Shown: positions 1-10,669, numbered from the stretch's first letter. The stretch is DNA of 64,000 nt from Prevotella sp. (GCA_017548275.1 JAFZAH010000011.1:1-64000); one strand, 5' to 3'. Notes: generated by a model not told the origin, from the letters alone. A program made the numbers and translations.

Positions 1-43
1 CCCGCTTGTCGGGTGCTTTGCTTTTTTGTGGACGGGCCGTTGT

Positions 44-61
44 ATTTGGTCATGACCAAAT
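44..61. other. 18-bp perfect palindrome at the end of the first gene
   Basis: ATTTGGTCATGACCAAAT is a perfect inverted repeat whose last base is also the last base of the stop codon of the gene at 61-3978. No T-run follows on the minus strand, so it does not look like a standard intrinsic terminator. It could be an operator for something upstream of the window or a simple RNA hairpin. Confidence 0.4.
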
Positions 62-3000
62 CATGGCTCGGATGTTGTGTTATTGGTGCTGTGGAGGATG
101 ATGTTTGCGATGCCAGTCAAGTCGGCGACATCGACTTCACCATCGGGACCACCATCGTCAGCACCAGCCACGTCGGCCACCTCGAGAATGAACACTTCAG
201 GTGTCTGGCTCAACAAGTATATTGCCAACACGGTGAAGTCAGCCACATCAACCTCGCCATCGCCGTTCACGTCGCCGGGGAGTACTTTCTCCAGAACGTA
301 GGCATTGTCTGTGGAGTCGCCCGATGACAAGTTGACGCTGCCTGCGACGCTGAGGGTTCTGTAACCTGCGGCCTCAACAGTCACGGTGTAGTCCTTGTCG
401 GTTTGCACCACCGCCACATCAAACGTGCCGTCTTCGCCTGTGACGGCAGCGTATTCAACATCGTTCGCGTCGTTTCTCAGCGTCACTTTCGCACCTGCTA
501 CGGGTTCCTCGCTCGTATTATTCACAGTGCCTGAGAAATGGCTTGCGGCAGCCAAGGTGAAGTAAGCCACGGGCGTGCCGTAGTCTTGTGTCCAAGTGGT
601 GGCAGACGCTTTCTTGTAGTAGGCTTTCTGAGCATCGCTTGTCGTATTGTCGTAATAATAGTTGGTCGAAGCCCAAGTGCCATTGCCATTGTTCTCTACA
701 TATACGCGGATACGCGATGTGCCGTCATAGACGATAGGTACGGCAGACAGGTCAAGAACGATGTCGTCGGCGGTGTTGGCACTGACTCCGTCATAGATGA
801 CAAATTCCTGCATCTGGGATTTGTCGATAGCGCCGGGGGTAAAAGTGACAGAGGCATCCTCCAGGGCAATCCACACGGTCAAATTCACTTTGTTGAATTC
901 TTTTGTGGCGCCGTTGGGACTTCTCTTGAACGTAATCTTGGTGATTTTCGAATTGGCGTTTACATCAAAGGCGGCCAACATGGCGGGAGTGTAAGCGAAA
1001 TCGGTCATCACAAGCCCTGTGTCGGCATCATACCAGTAGAACGGGGTTTTGTTGGATTGGCCGTCTTCGTTACCCACCTGCACCTCGCCACCTGCACCTT
1101 CGGCGGCAACAGTCAGTTCGTAAGCATCGGTCTGTACCGTGGCAGTAGGTCCGGTCAATGCGATATAACAATCGGTGAAAGTACCGGCCTCGTGAGGAGT
1201 GAAGGTGAAGGTCAACATGACGCTCTCCATCGGGGCAACCTCAACCTTCTCGGCAGTGGCCACGGCTTTTCCGTTCACATATAGCGTGGCGGTATAGTCA
1301 GCGGCGGTAAGGGCGGTCTGGTTGTAATTCTTGGCAGTTACCGTAGCGGTGTACAGGTTGTTGGTAGTGGCTGTGGCGGGGGTATTGAACGACTCGATGT
1401 AGAAGTCAACGCCCTCGGTCAACTGAATATCTTTCTCCACGCTCGCACCATTGAACGACACAGTCAGTGCTTCCTCGCTCATCGGGAAACAGTTCTTCTC
1501 GCTGTAGTCATAACTGATGGTGTAGGTCTTGGTGTCCTGCATTACGGCGAAATTGAAATGGCCCTCGCTGTCGGTCTGACCGCTATAACTTACGCCATCG
1601 GCTGCCGTCAGCGTGATGGTGGTGTTGGCGACAGGCGATATGCTCTGGTCGGCGTTCTTGATGGTCATGGTGCCACTGAAATAACTGGCCTCCTTGTCAT
1701 AGAGCAACACGATCCAGGGGAGATACTGACTATCACTGCCGGAATATTGGCTGCTCCAAGAACTATAGGTCTTATACGAAGTGCCACGGGTGGAGGTATA
1801 AGCGAAGTTCACCGTGCTTTGTGCCACGTCTTGCACGCACTGGGCGTGGAAGCGCAGGTTGGTGCCGTCATAGACGAGCGGCTCGGCAAAGTTGATGGTC
1901 ATGATGTCCACCTGCCCCGACTCTCCATAACTGCCTGCTTTGGCGAAGGTGTAATCTCCATCGTAAACCTTGGTGAGTCCGGTCGTATTCGACAGGTCGT
2001 CTTCGGGGTCTATACCAGTGGTTTGGGTTTCCACGGTGCTGTTGCCCACCCACAATTGCACGGGAGCGGTAACCGCGTTGTTGGTGTTGAAGCCTTTGAA
2101 CACCACGCCCTTGATGGTCGTGCCACTCCTGACGCCCAATGCTTGCAGGTCGGCGGCTTTCCATATCATGTCGGAGAAACTGCCGGTGTTGCTTGTGCAA
2201 ATGGGGAACGAACTGGCATAACTGTTATAAGAACCAACCACCAATTCACCCTTTGGCTGCTCCTCGCCGATAGTGATTTCCATTTCGTCGCTCCGGACGG
2301 TAGTGCCATCGGCCAGCGTCAACTCGATATAACTTGCGAAGGTGCCCGCCTCCTTTGGCATATATGTGAAACTGTAGGTCTTGTCGGTGCGCGTTGGCAG
2401 GCTTTGCGAAGCGGCCTCTTCCACTGCCTTGCCATCGATGTAATATTTGGCTGTGGCATTCTCCGTGGCATCCAACAGGTTCATCACCTTCCACGATGCG
2501 CTGAGGTTGCTGTTCACCTCGCCTTCGGCAGGAAGGTTCTCTTCGCGGCTCATGATGTCATGTGCCACATCGACGAGTTCAAAGCCGTAGAGGTTGTCAA
2601 CCAATGCGCCACCGTTGAAGGCAATATAATAGTTACCCTCCTCGGCAATGGTGAAATTGAATTCCGAGAAATCGTAAATGCTGGAGGAACTGCCACCCAC
2701 TTGCGGACCCGTGTAATCTTCATCCTCAATGGTCTTTACAGTAGTCCAGTTCTTGCGGTCAGTAGAAATCATCACGGTCAGCGTGACGCCGAAGAAACTC
2801 TCACCATATTTGGCGGCATCGAAGTAGAACACCTCACCGGCAACGGCGTGCAGCAGCGGGGTGATGAACAGCGGGTTGGTGCCCGGCGAATAACTGGTCG
2901 GCTTGATGTAATAGCCGTGGTCTTGCAGATGGACGTAACTGTCCAACTTATATTCACTGAAGTAGCATCCGCTCGGCCAACTGTTGTCCTCGAAGTCCCA

Positions 3001-3978
3001 TGACCAGCGCGGATTGGCCTCCTCCACCTTCATGGACACCTTCGATGTCTTCACCGACGCGCCGTCGGGGAACACTATTTCAACGTAACTGGTGTGACGG
3101 CCGCGTACGGTCGGAGTGTAAGTGAAGGTGAAGGTAGCAGAGGCGTTCACGTCCAAAGCCACGGCCTCTGCACTGGCCACTTCCACATCGTCGAAGTAAT
3201 ATTTCACGGTGTATCCGCCGGCTTCCTCGGTAATGCCTTGGTTCAACACAGTGATGCTGGCCTCATAAGGCTCATTGATGGTGGCTTGCGCGGGCAGATT
3301 TGTCTCCGTAATTGTGAAGTTGTGGTCACTGCTCACACCAGCCTCTATCCACAGGAAGGGAGAGGATACCAAACTGAAAACACCGGCGTTCATACGCCAC
3401 ATGGTGTTCTTGAAGGCGGTGTAAGAGGATTTTGCGCAATACACATTCAACACACGGTTCAACACGGCATCGCTCTCAGGCTTCACCACCATCACACGCA
3501 GGTTATTGCCCGTATAACGGAAACTGCCGGGAACAGAAAACTCCATAACAATTCCGTCATCGCCTGGTTGTGTCACGGTGTAGTCACCATCGTAGATGAG
3601 CGTCATACCCAACTCGTCGGGGTCGGCCATGTCGTAGTTGTAAGTGGAGCCGTCTTCCTCATAAATTTGGGTAGCAGGGGCATCATCGGTGGTGTTGCCA
3701 ATCCAAACCATCACAGGAATGGTACCTGTCTCGCCAGTGTAGGTGCCTTTGAAAACAATACGTTTGATGCCAGAACCTTCTTCCAGACCGGCTGTGGTGA
3801 GGTCGGCCTTCTTGTAGATGGTCTCAGAATAACTTTGCGTGCCAGTGGCGGCAATCAGACGGTTGCTGTACGTCGTCTGCTGTGTCGCATCACCCACAAA
3901 GAGAAGGTCTTGCGCCCACACCTGCCCGTATCCGAGCAGCGTGAGCATCATGAGTAACAATAAATTGAGTTTTTTCAT
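61..3978 (-). CDS. Large secreted multidomain protein with C-terminal dockerin-like repeats
   Basis: 1305 aa. The N-terminus is a signal peptide ending near VWAQ. The body has repeated beta-rich segments: three similar modules open with a stretch like VGDATQQTTYSNR/VGSYNSYASSFP/VGNEDGQSNKTPFYW followed by a 'WIGNTT/WVGNST' pattern, separated by CARDB-like Ig modules (PAxATxNxxYxATVxVxNxG) and carboxypeptidase-regulatory-like modules (FSGTVNNTSEEPVAGAKVTL). The last 70 residues carry two EF-hand-like loops (DVNGDGEVDVADF; the second has a short insertion, GPDGEVDVADL), typical of type I dockerins. It lacks the sorting tail found on its upstream neighbours. It is the last gene in the run that starts at the cobalamin riboswitch, 130 bp after the previous one, so co-transcription is possible but unproven. 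The substrate or ligand is unknown; surface adhesion or assembly is a guess. Confidence 0.8.
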   Translation of the reverse strand: MKKLNLLLLMMLTLLGYGQVWAQDLLFVGDATQQTTYSNRLIAATGTQSYSETIYKKADLTTAGLEEGSGIKRIVFKGTYTGETGTIPVMVWIGNTTDDAPATQIYEEDGSTYNYDMADPDELGMTLIYDGDYTVTQPGDDGIVMEFSVPGSFRYTGNNLRVMVVKPESDAVLNRVLNVYCAKSSYTAFKNTMWRMNAGVFSLVSSPFLWIEAGVSSDHNFTITETNLPAQATINEPYEASITVLNQGITEEAGGYTVKYYFDDVEVASAEAVALDVNASATFTFTYTPTVRGRHTSYVEIVFPDGASVKTSKVSMKVEEANPRWSWDFEDNSWPSGCYFSEYKLDSYVHLQDHGYYIKPTSYSPGTNPLFITPLLHAVAGEVFYFDAAKYGESFFGVTLTVMISTDRKNWTTVKTIEDEDYTGPQVGGSSSSIYDFSEFNFTIAEEGNYYIAFNGGALVDNLYGFELVDVAHDIMSREENLPAEGEVNSNLSASWKVMNLLDATENATAKYYIDGKAVEEAASQSLPTRTDKTYSFTYMPKEAGTFASYIELTLADGTTVRSDEMEITIGEEQPKGELVVGSYNSYASSFPICTSNTGSFSDMIWKAADLQALGVRSGTTIKGVVFKGFNTNNAVTAPVQLWVGNSTVETQTTGIDPEDDLSNTTGLTKVYDGDYTFAKAGSYGESGQVDIMTINFAEPLVYDGTNLRFHAQCVQDVAQSTVNFAYTSTRGTSYKTYSSWSSQYSGSDSQYLPWIVLLYDKEASYFSGTMTIKNADQSISPVANTTITLTAADGVSYSGQTDSEGHFNFAVMQDTKTYTISYDYSEKNCFPMSEEALTVSFNGASVEKDIQLTEGVDFYIESFNTPATATTNNLYTATVTAKNYNQTALTAADYTATLYVNGKAVATAEKVEVAPMESVMLTFTFTPHEAGTFTDCYIALTGPTATVQTDAYELTVAAEGAGGEVQVGNEDGQSNKTPFYWYDADTGLVMTDFAYTPAMLAAFDVNANSKITKITFKRSPNGATKEFNKVNLTVWIALEDASVTFTPGAIDKSQMQEFVIYDGVSANTADDIVLDLSAVPIVYDGTSRIRVYVENNGNGTWASTNYYYDNTTSDAQKAYYKKASATTWTQDYGTPVAYFTLAAASHFSGTVNNTSEEPVAGAKVTLRNDANDVEYAAVTGEDGTFDVAVVQTDKDYTVTVEAAGYRTLSVAGSVNLSSGDSTDNAYVLEKVLPGDVNGDGEVDVADFTVLAIYLLSQTPEVFILEVADVAGADDGGPDGEVDVADLTGIANIILHSTNNTTSEP

Positions 3979-4108
3979 AATAATGTATTTTGAAAATTAA
4001 AAATAATACTTTCGCAAATTATGATGAGAAGTTATCAATCGTAGTTAAAACAAGGAGTTAAGAAGAGCCAAATGTCTTTGAGACATGTTCTTTTTGCAAT
4101 GATTCTGT

Positions 4109-7100
4109 TCAACGCTCAATCTTTCTCCAGCGCCCGTCTTTCGTCTTTACGATATAGAGGCCATGCTGTAAGAACTGTTCCAATTTCCGGCCGTCAAGCG
4201 TATAGATGCTTTCGATGTCGTCATCAGCAAGCGTAAAATCATCGATACCTGATGGCACGGTGATTTCCACACGAACCTTGACAAATTGAATATTGCCGCG
4301 CTGCGTGCCTTGCAGCACCAGTTCGAACGGCTCGGTGTAACCGCTCACACGGAGCGTTCCCTCGGGAGTCAGTTCCAAGGCACTGAGCACCTCCTGATCA
4401 GGCTCATCAGCGAAGTCATAGACGATGCGGCCCTCCCCTTCGGTGAAATCGAACAGGCTGGAGAGCGCCAGTTCATCCTCTATTACCACGGTTCCGGCAT
4501 CCTTGATGTCGCGCTCGCCGTTGAAGTCATCCATGCAGAAATAGCCAGGCGTGGTCATGCCATATTGGTTGGAGCGGCTGCTCTCTATCTGGAAACTGAC
4601 GGTGCTCACCTCGCCCAAGGGTCTCAAATCTACCCATTGCCAGGAGTCGAGGCAGTAATGCTCCGTCTCGTCTGCATCACGGAAATCAGCCAGATAATAG
4701 GCCAGGTCGCTCGTACTGCCGTCGGTGTGTTTACCGGTGACGACCATTCGCAGGTAGTCGCCCGTGCGGAAGGCACCTGGTGTCATGCCGTCGCCGTTGA
4801 AGATGGCATCGACAACCCATGCCTCGTTGGTAACATAGAACCCGTTTATCACGTCGGCGTCTTTGTTCATCACATGGATGCTCCCACCATAGGGATACAC
4901 TACCGCATAGTTCTCGCTGCCGTTATGGCCTCCTCCCACAGCATTATTGAATTGGTCGGGATACATCTGCACATAGTCGGTTTCAGTGCGGTTAGCATAT
5001 GCGAACTCGCTCCAATAGTTCCATTCGGGCATGTTGGTGTTGTCGAACAGGTAACTGCCGCTGACGAAGGAGCCACTCATGTCAGTGCCACACCAATAAC
5101 TATCCTCGGGAAGGTAGAGATTTTCGAATGTGGCAGCGACTGCGCCACCGGTGACGATGAGACGCACGGTGTCGCGGCATTCCATGCCATTGACATCGAC
5201 AACGATTACTTGCCAGTCATCACATTCCAACGGTGTGGCCTCAACAGAGCATGTGAACGTAAGGTCGTCAACGGTGTTGTCGGCAGCGTCTTCAATTTCG
5301 ATATCGTTCTCGCCCATCAACTCATGTTTGCCGTTGAGCCATGTCACATAGTAGGGAGCCTGACCTTTGACAATGGTGGCGGTGAGGGTGGTCGACGCGC
5401 CCTGTTCCACAGTCGTCACACCACTGACGGTCACCTCCGGCGCCTCCAACTCCACGACAATATTGCCTTCAGCCACAAATGCATCGGTACTGTAAAGGAT
5501 GCTCTCGGTGCCCCGCAGACTGCGCAGCACCACGAAGGCGCGGTAAGTTTTGCCGGTCTCCAACCCCGCGGCTGCGAAGGTGTTTTCACTGTCTTTGTGC
5601 AGTGCCACCGTCTGACCTTTGGTCAGCACCTTGTCAATAGCGGGTGTCGTGCTGCCTGCAGAGATGAGCACGAAGGCTTCGCAGTTCATATCGGCATTCA
5701 GTATGATACGGGCCGTGGTGTCGGTAATATCCGTCACGCCTGGATAGCCGTCGTTCATAACAGGCGCGCGGTCGTCGGCTTGGTATTCATAGGCACCGAG
5801 TGTGGGCTGTGCGCCTCGCTCTATGCCGCATATGTCAGTGCTTACCCATGACAGAGGTTCGCCACTCACCAGGGAACCGGCATCAGCGGGCTCGAGAATC
5901 TCATCGTGCAGGAATGTCACCTCCTCGTCGATACCGTCGGTTTCACCAGACTGCTCTACCCATGCGGCATGAGAGCCATAACCCGTTCCGCCGATATAAG
6001 CGAAGCCGTTGCCGTTGGTATGGTTGGCCTGATGTCGCCATGACACCGAGCCAAGATAACTGGCATTGCTTATATAGTAAACATAACCGCTACTGTTGTT
6101 TTGTAACACGTTGTTCACCATTTCCACTCCATTGCCCATCCTGTCGTTCAACCAGAAGACGGCTCCGCTCTTTCTGCCTTTCACTACAATGGTGTTGTGG
6201 GCGATGCGCAGGTGGCTCGAACTGCTGTTGACCACCATGCCATAATCAATGTTGCTGACACCTTCGACCACCACCTCGTTGTTGAACACGTTGACAGGAC
6301 AACTCTCTGTGCCGTTGACCAATCTGATATGCATGCCGGTAACCTCGCCGCTGCTGCTGATATAGAAATGGTTGCCCTCTATCACTGCGCTCTCATCGTA
6401 GGTGTCGCGCACCTGGAAATCGATGCCTCGGTAATTGTTGCCTGCCTTTTGCGTGCGCACAGTGTTGTTACGCACTTTCACACCGCTCTCTTCCATCACA
6501 TATATGCCCTTGCTGCCCTGGTCAACGAAGGTGTTGTTCTCAATCACACCGCCACGCTCTTTGGGCAAGACCACATAGCCGGTACCACCCATGCGGATGC
6601 CGATGTATCCGCCTTCAAGCAGACAATTGGTGACAGCCATGAAATCGTTGTTGCGGTTGGTCACATTCTCGGCATAGGTGTTGATAAGTTTGATGTCGCT
6701 CACATTATAACTCGAACTTGAGGCACAGTGGATATGACAATGGTCGATGGTAACGTGCCGACTCTCGCCGGTGATGTGCACCACTCCCGGGAATGTCAGG
6801 TCGGTGGTGGTGATGTCGAGACCGCGAAGCGTCACATAGTCGCAATGTGCGACGGTGAACACGCCAAATTCCTTCGACATTTTGTCATCACTGTACGGAG
6901 GCTCGTCATAGTGGTCGAAATAGATTTTCACATCTTCCCAACTGCCTGTCTGACTCTCGATGGTCAATGGATTGTTGGCTGAGGCGCCGGGGATATGGGG
7001 AACCTTCACCGTCTCGTTGTAGATGCCGGGAAGGATGCTGATGGTTACAGGACCGCTGATGCCACTGCTCACTGCATCGACAGCGGCCTGTATCGTGCCA

Positions 7101-10100
7101 TAGTCGCCGCCACGACCCACTGTCAACGTGCCTTTGAATCCTTCTTCCACCGTCATCGTGGCCGGTGTTACTTCACTCAGGTTATACGTGGTACGGTCGG
7201 TGGTGAGCAAGGTGGGGACAATGCTCAATTCGCTTCCGGCAGGGGCCTCCCCGTTTATATCAACAGCGATATGGAAATAGTAGGTGCCGTCTTTCTCAAA
7301 GGGATAATTGCCTGTGACGACCGACAGGTTGTCCGTGGACTCGCCGAAGAGAGATGTGGGTGAGAAAGCGTCGTCAGTGCCGGTGGTATAGACAGCCACG
7401 CGCCCGATATGATCAGTACCCGTGACATCGAAGTCAATCTGCTGAAGGGTCATCTTGTCGCCCTCGCCGGAAACACTCACGCCAATGGTATAGAGCAAAA
7501 CGTCGGTAGAGCCTTGCAGCACGGTGGCAGGAGTCTGATTATCTATGCTCACTTGGGTGATTTCCTGCCTTTCCACGGAGTAGGCACTCACATCGATGGC
7601 GAAACCGTCAGGCCGGGTAAACGAACTCTTCACGACAAAACGGGCGGTCAACTTGCCGTCGTCGGCACTACTCACGAAATAATCGGCCTGAGCATTGGCT
7701 CCGCTCAATGCTACCAACAACTGCTCCTCTGACACTGCACCGCCATTGTATATATAGAGGGTGTCCTTGGTTCCCAAGGAGAGTTGCTGGAAATCGAAAC
7801 GAATCAATTCTCCCTCGGTTCGCGGGTAGAAGGTCACGCTGCCGTTGAAATTCTTCGTGGCTTTGCCGTCTTCGCCGCCGTCGTCATAGAACAAGATGTG
7901 CTGACCGTGACCCACGCCAATCTCGCCGTTGTCGCCCTGTGCTATCAGGTAGATGTCCCTAAGGGTGCGCGCACCGTCGGGGTCGCCGTCGCTGACATCA
8001 ATGTCGTTGCCGCCGGCGTTGATACTTACCACACAGGCATCTATCACATCTTCGCCCAGTGCGTCATCACTCACGTCGGCGCGCAGACGGAAGAAATTGC
8101 TGCCCTCCTGCAACTGCAAGGGGGTGTCAAGTGTCAGTGTTGTGGTCTCGCCCTCAATGGTGGCTGTGCCTATGGCGGGAGTGGTCACCTCGCCGTCGTT
8201 ACGTCCTAAGTAGTATAGTGACAACTTTGACAGCGGACTGTTTTTCGTGTCGATGTTAATGCTGTTCAGACTGATAACGCTCAGGTCGCCCATGGCGGTG
8301 ATATTCAGTGTGAGCAGGTCAACATCCTTGGCGTGGTTGGGCACGATGTCGGTAGTGGTCTGCGTCACTTCCACCTTGTCAACGGCCATCGGACGTGAGA
8401 GGTATTCGCTCACTTCGGCTTGCCAACCCGTGCTGTTGTAGTTCCAGTCATTGGGGCAGAAGAGGATGGTCAATGAACCATCTGAGGCGGTACTGCGCAC
8501 GATGTGGCCGGGACCGACATCCTTGTCGGCCACGTCTTTCAACTCCCACAGCACAGGGCCGTTGGCATTTGAGCCGCTGATAATCTTGAATGTCGATTTC
8601 ACGCCACCGATATAACTGGTGGTATATTGTAAGCCGAATTCGCTGAAGTCAATCTGGCATACCATACCTTCATGCTTGGGATGGAATATGGTGATGCGCT
8701 CGTCGTTGCCGGCTTCATACAGGTGTTGATACTCGCTCATGTCGCGGGTGCGGAAATGCAGGCTGCCGTTCACTGTGCGGTTTTGTGTGCCTTGGTTGGC
8801 ATAGCAATATACCGTATTGTTGACCTCGCGGCTGCCGGCGGGATTGCCGTCACTGACAGTGGTTGATGTGCCGCTCAATGTAACGGCAGTGAGGCCGCCA
8901 TCCACGGTGGTGCCTTCCACGGCGCCGTCGCTGATATCGTAGGTGAGGAAGAAATAGTTGACACCCTCGTAAAGGGTGACGGGATTGTCGGGCGTGATGG
9001 TGAAGTCATCTGCCGAAACGGTGGCGGTGCCCACCAATTGCCCTTTTTCCTTGTTGCTGATGCCTGCGAAATAAAGTTTTGCCGCGGCGATGTTCTGCCA
9101 TGTGCCGGCCGTGGTGAAGGTGAACTGGTCAGCGGTCAATGCGGGTTCGGTGTCTTTGGTGATGACATTGAACAGAAGGATGGGCTGCCCTTTGTCGTCG
9201 GCACAGACACTCTCTAATGTGGGATGCTCGGCTGCCACATGGTCGAGCGTCATGGGTTGAGGCACAAATTGGGTCACCAATGCCTCTATTCCGTCTGCCG
9301 TCTGCTGTGTGCCGTTGTTGCCGAGAAAAACGGTAAGCGAGCCGTCAGAGGCACTGCTGCGGACCACACAGGTCTCTCCGTGGCGCAACGTCTTGAGCAA
9401 TTGGCTGCTCTTTTTCTCACGGCCGTTATACACCTCGATGTATTGGTAATAAATAGAACCGTTGGCCAAGGCTATCTTTTGGAAGTCAACCTGAATCTTT
9501 TTAGACGGATCTTCAGGAACAAAAGTAACACTGCCGTTGAATCCGGCGGTGATTTCCCCGTCTTTGCCTCCGTCATCGTAAAGCATAATGGGCACATCGC
9601 CTACGGTCACCTCTTGTCCTTGGGTGTCCATGATGATGATGGCGGGAGTGGTGATGGTAACGGGTGTCCCTTGTTCAAGCGCCAATCCGTCAGGATGTTG
9701 TTGGGTGGTCACACGGGTGACTTCCACTTGTGTGTGGCTGCCTATAGGCGCATCGTCAAGGAGGTCGCCCACGAGGGTGAACAGGTTGGTGCCATGGTGC
9801 AACTGACGGTTCAGTGTGAAGGTGTAACCCTGTCCGTCGGCCGACGGTGAGGTGCCGATGAGTTCAGTGCCGGAACCGCCATCTCCTTCATACAAGCGAA
9901 GTTTCGTGGCGTCAAAGGCGTTTTCATCAATGCTCATGCGATAACTCAGAGAAGTGAGTCTGTCCGCATGTTCTGCTCCCTCGGTATCAATGATGACACC
10001 GGCCAACGTCAGGTTCTTGCGCATCGTGGGACTGCCACTGACAAGGCTGTAGTCGGTGCGGGCTTCGTGAATCACCATGTCTTGGCGCTCTATACATCTC

Positions 10101-10624
10101 ACCTTGGCGGTCCAGCCCTTGGCACTCTTGGCGTAATGCCAAATCAAGCCGACGGAGAGAATACCATCGTCGGTGGTGCTCACATAGACTTTGTTGGTGT
10201 AGGTTCCGTCAAGCACAGCCATCACATCACCGTCAGGTAACATGTCAGTGACCTCGCTGGGTTGACCGGGCCACTCAAAGGCAGATGTGGGGTCGGGATT
10301 GCCGTTGAACACGCGAACCTCGCCGGGATAATCAGCCCATGACCTGTTATCGTTCTGAATGTCGAGATTCAAAAAAGTGAGTTCGATAGCCATGTCGCTC
10401 TGCATGGGACGGAAAACCGTGAGCGATTGGGCATTGTTAAGGTTTGACTGCGCAATGTTGCCTGTTCCGCAGTGGTCGTAAAACAAAATCTCCTGTCCTG
10501 GCAACACGTCAATCACCTGCTCGCCAAATTGTAGTTGGTTGACGACAGTTTGCGACAGTGAGGCCAATGGCAAACCAGCCACAACCATCACCATCAATGA
10601 GATGAATAGTAAGTGTTTTTTCAT
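4109..10624 (-). CDS. Giant secreted protein: CUB-like repeats, right-handed beta-helix, DUF4465-like region, sorting tail
   Basis: 2171 aa with a signal peptide (ends near ASLSQ). Visible organisation: several CUB-like units in residues 30-1100, each with an 'ILFYDDGG..DG..T..FNGSVTF' opening and a 'RSSASDGSLTVFL'-type end; linking beta modules of the 'EGxNxFxLxxDVSDDA' type; a right-handed beta-helix at about 1165-1610, beginning at GGDYGTIQAAVDAV and rich in N/V ladders; a fibronectin-like stretch; a region at about 1830-2040 (ATFENLYLPEDSYWCG ... FCMDDFNGE) that I read as DUF4465-like; and a C-terminal tail (IYTLDGRKLEQF...GLYIVKTKDG) typical of Prevotella secreted proteins. It starts 45 bp after the preceding gene in the B12-riboswitch run. 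I infer a surface or secreted role, possibly cobalamin-related, from the DUF4465-like part and position; the function is not established. Confidence 0.8.
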   Translation of the reverse strand: MKKHLLFISLMVMVVAGLPLASLSQTVVNQLQFGEQVIDVLPGQEILFYDHCGTGNIAQSNLNNAQSLTVFRPMQSDMAIELTFLNLDIQNDNRSWADYPGEVRVFNGNPDPTSAFEWPGQPSEVTDMLPDGDVMAVLDGTYTNKVYVSTTDDGILSVGLIWHYAKSAKGWTAKVRCIERQDMVIHEARTDYSLVSGSPTMRKNLTLAGVIIDTEGAEHADRLTSLSYRMSIDENAFDATKLRLYEGDGGSGTELIGTSPSADGQGYTFTLNRQLHHGTNLFTLVGDLLDDAPIGSHTQVEVTRVTTQQHPDGLALEQGTPVTITTPAIIIMDTQGQEVTVGDVPIMLYDDGGKDGEITAGFNGSVTFVPEDPSKKIQVDFQKIALANGSIYYQYIEVYNGREKKSSQLLKTLRHGETCVVRSSASDGSLTVFLGNNGTQQTADGIEALVTQFVPQPMTLDHVAAEHPTLESVCADDKGQPILLFNVITKDTEPALTADQFTFTTAGTWQNIAAAKLYFAGISNKEKGQLVGTATVSADDFTITPDNPVTLYEGVNYFFLTYDISDGAVEGTTVDGGLTAVTLSGTSTTVSDGNPAGSREVNNTVYCYANQGTQNRTVNGSLHFRTRDMSEYQHLYEAGNDERITIFHPKHEGMVCQIDFSEFGLQYTTSYIGGVKSTFKIISGSNANGPVLWELKDVADKDVGPGHIVRSTASDGSLTILFCPNDWNYNSTGWQAEVSEYLSRPMAVDKVEVTQTTTDIVPNHAKDVDLLTLNITAMGDLSVISLNSINIDTKNSPLSKLSLYYLGRNDGEVTTPAIGTATIEGETTTLTLDTPLQLQEGSNFFRLRADVSDDALGEDVIDACVVSINAGGNDIDVSDGDPDGARTLRDIYLIAQGDNGEIGVGHGQHILFYDDGGEDGKATKNFNGSVTFYPRTEGELIRFDFQQLSLGTKDTLYIYNGGAVSEEQLLVALSGANAQADYFVSSADDGKLTARFVVKSSFTRPDGFAIDVSAYSVERQEITQVSIDNQTPATVLQGSTDVLLYTIGVSVSGEGDKMTLQQIDFDVTGTDHIGRVAVYTTGTDDAFSPTSLFGESTDNLSVVTGNYPFEKDGTYYFHIAVDINGEAPAGSELSIVPTLLTTDRTTYNLSEVTPATMTVEEGFKGTLTVGRGGDYGTIQAAVDAVSSGISGPVTISILPGIYNETVKVPHIPGASANNPLTIESQTGSWEDVKIYFDHYDEPPYSDDKMSKEFGVFTVAHCDYVTLRGLDITTTDLTFPGVVHITGESRHVTIDHCHIHCASSSSYNVSDIKLINTYAENVTNRNNDFMAVTNCLLEGGYIGIRMGGTGYVVLPKERGGVIENNTFVDQGSKGIYVMEESGVKVRNNTVRTQKAGNNYRGIDFQVRDTYDESAVIEGNHFYISSSGEVTGMHIRLVNGTESCPVNVFNNEVVVEGVSNIDYGMVVNSSSSHLRIAHNTIVVKGRKSGAVFWLNDRMGNGVEMVNNVLQNNSSGYVYYISNASYLGSVSWRHQANHTNGNGFAYIGGTGYGSHAAWVEQSGETDGIDEEVTFLHDEILEPADAGSLVSGEPLSWVSTDICGIERGAQPTLGAYEYQADDRAPVMNDGYPGVTDITDTTARIILNADMNCEAFVLISAGSTTPAIDKVLTKGQTVALHKDSENTFAAAGLETGKTYRAFVVLRSLRGTESILYSTDAFVAEGNIVVELEAPEVTVSGVTTVEQGASTTLTATIVKGQAPYYVTWLNGKHELMGENDIEIEDAADNTVDDLTFTCSVEATPLECDDWQVIVVDVNGMECRDTVRLIVTGGAVAATFENLYLPEDSYWCGTDMSGSFVSGSYLFDNTNMPEWNYWSEFAYANRTETDYVQMYPDQFNNAVGGGHNGSENYAVVYPYGGSIHVMNKDADVINGFYVTNEAWVVDAIFNGDGMTPGAFRTGDYLRMVVTGKHTDGSTSDLAYYLADFRDADETEHYCLDSWQWVDLRPLGEVSTVSFQIESSRSNQYGMTTPGYFCMDDFNGERDIKDAGTVVIEDELALSSLFDFTEGEGRIVYDFADEPDQEVLSALELTPEGTLRVSGYTEPFELVLQGTQRGNIQFVKVRVEITVPSGIDDFTLADDDIESIYTLDGRKLEQFLQHGLYIVKTKDGRWRKIER

Positions 10625-10669
10625 ATCTTTAGAAATTTGTGTTCAGTCCTTTCTGTTAGCAGCATCGTT

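Noticed and set aside
1558-3003. Long plus-strand frame (481 codons) opposite the first gene
   Set aside because: It mirrors the minus-strand secreted protein with signal peptide and domain repeats; its translation is rich in His, Val and Gly without a recognisable fold. The same applies to other long plus-strand frames in 4286-9850, 21754-23070, 38673-39905 and 46727-47929.
4060-4100. Intrinsic terminator after the 2171-aa gene
   Set aside because: ATGTCT/AGACAT forms a weak 6-bp stem, and on the minus strand no T-run follows, so it does not convincingly separate the two large genes.
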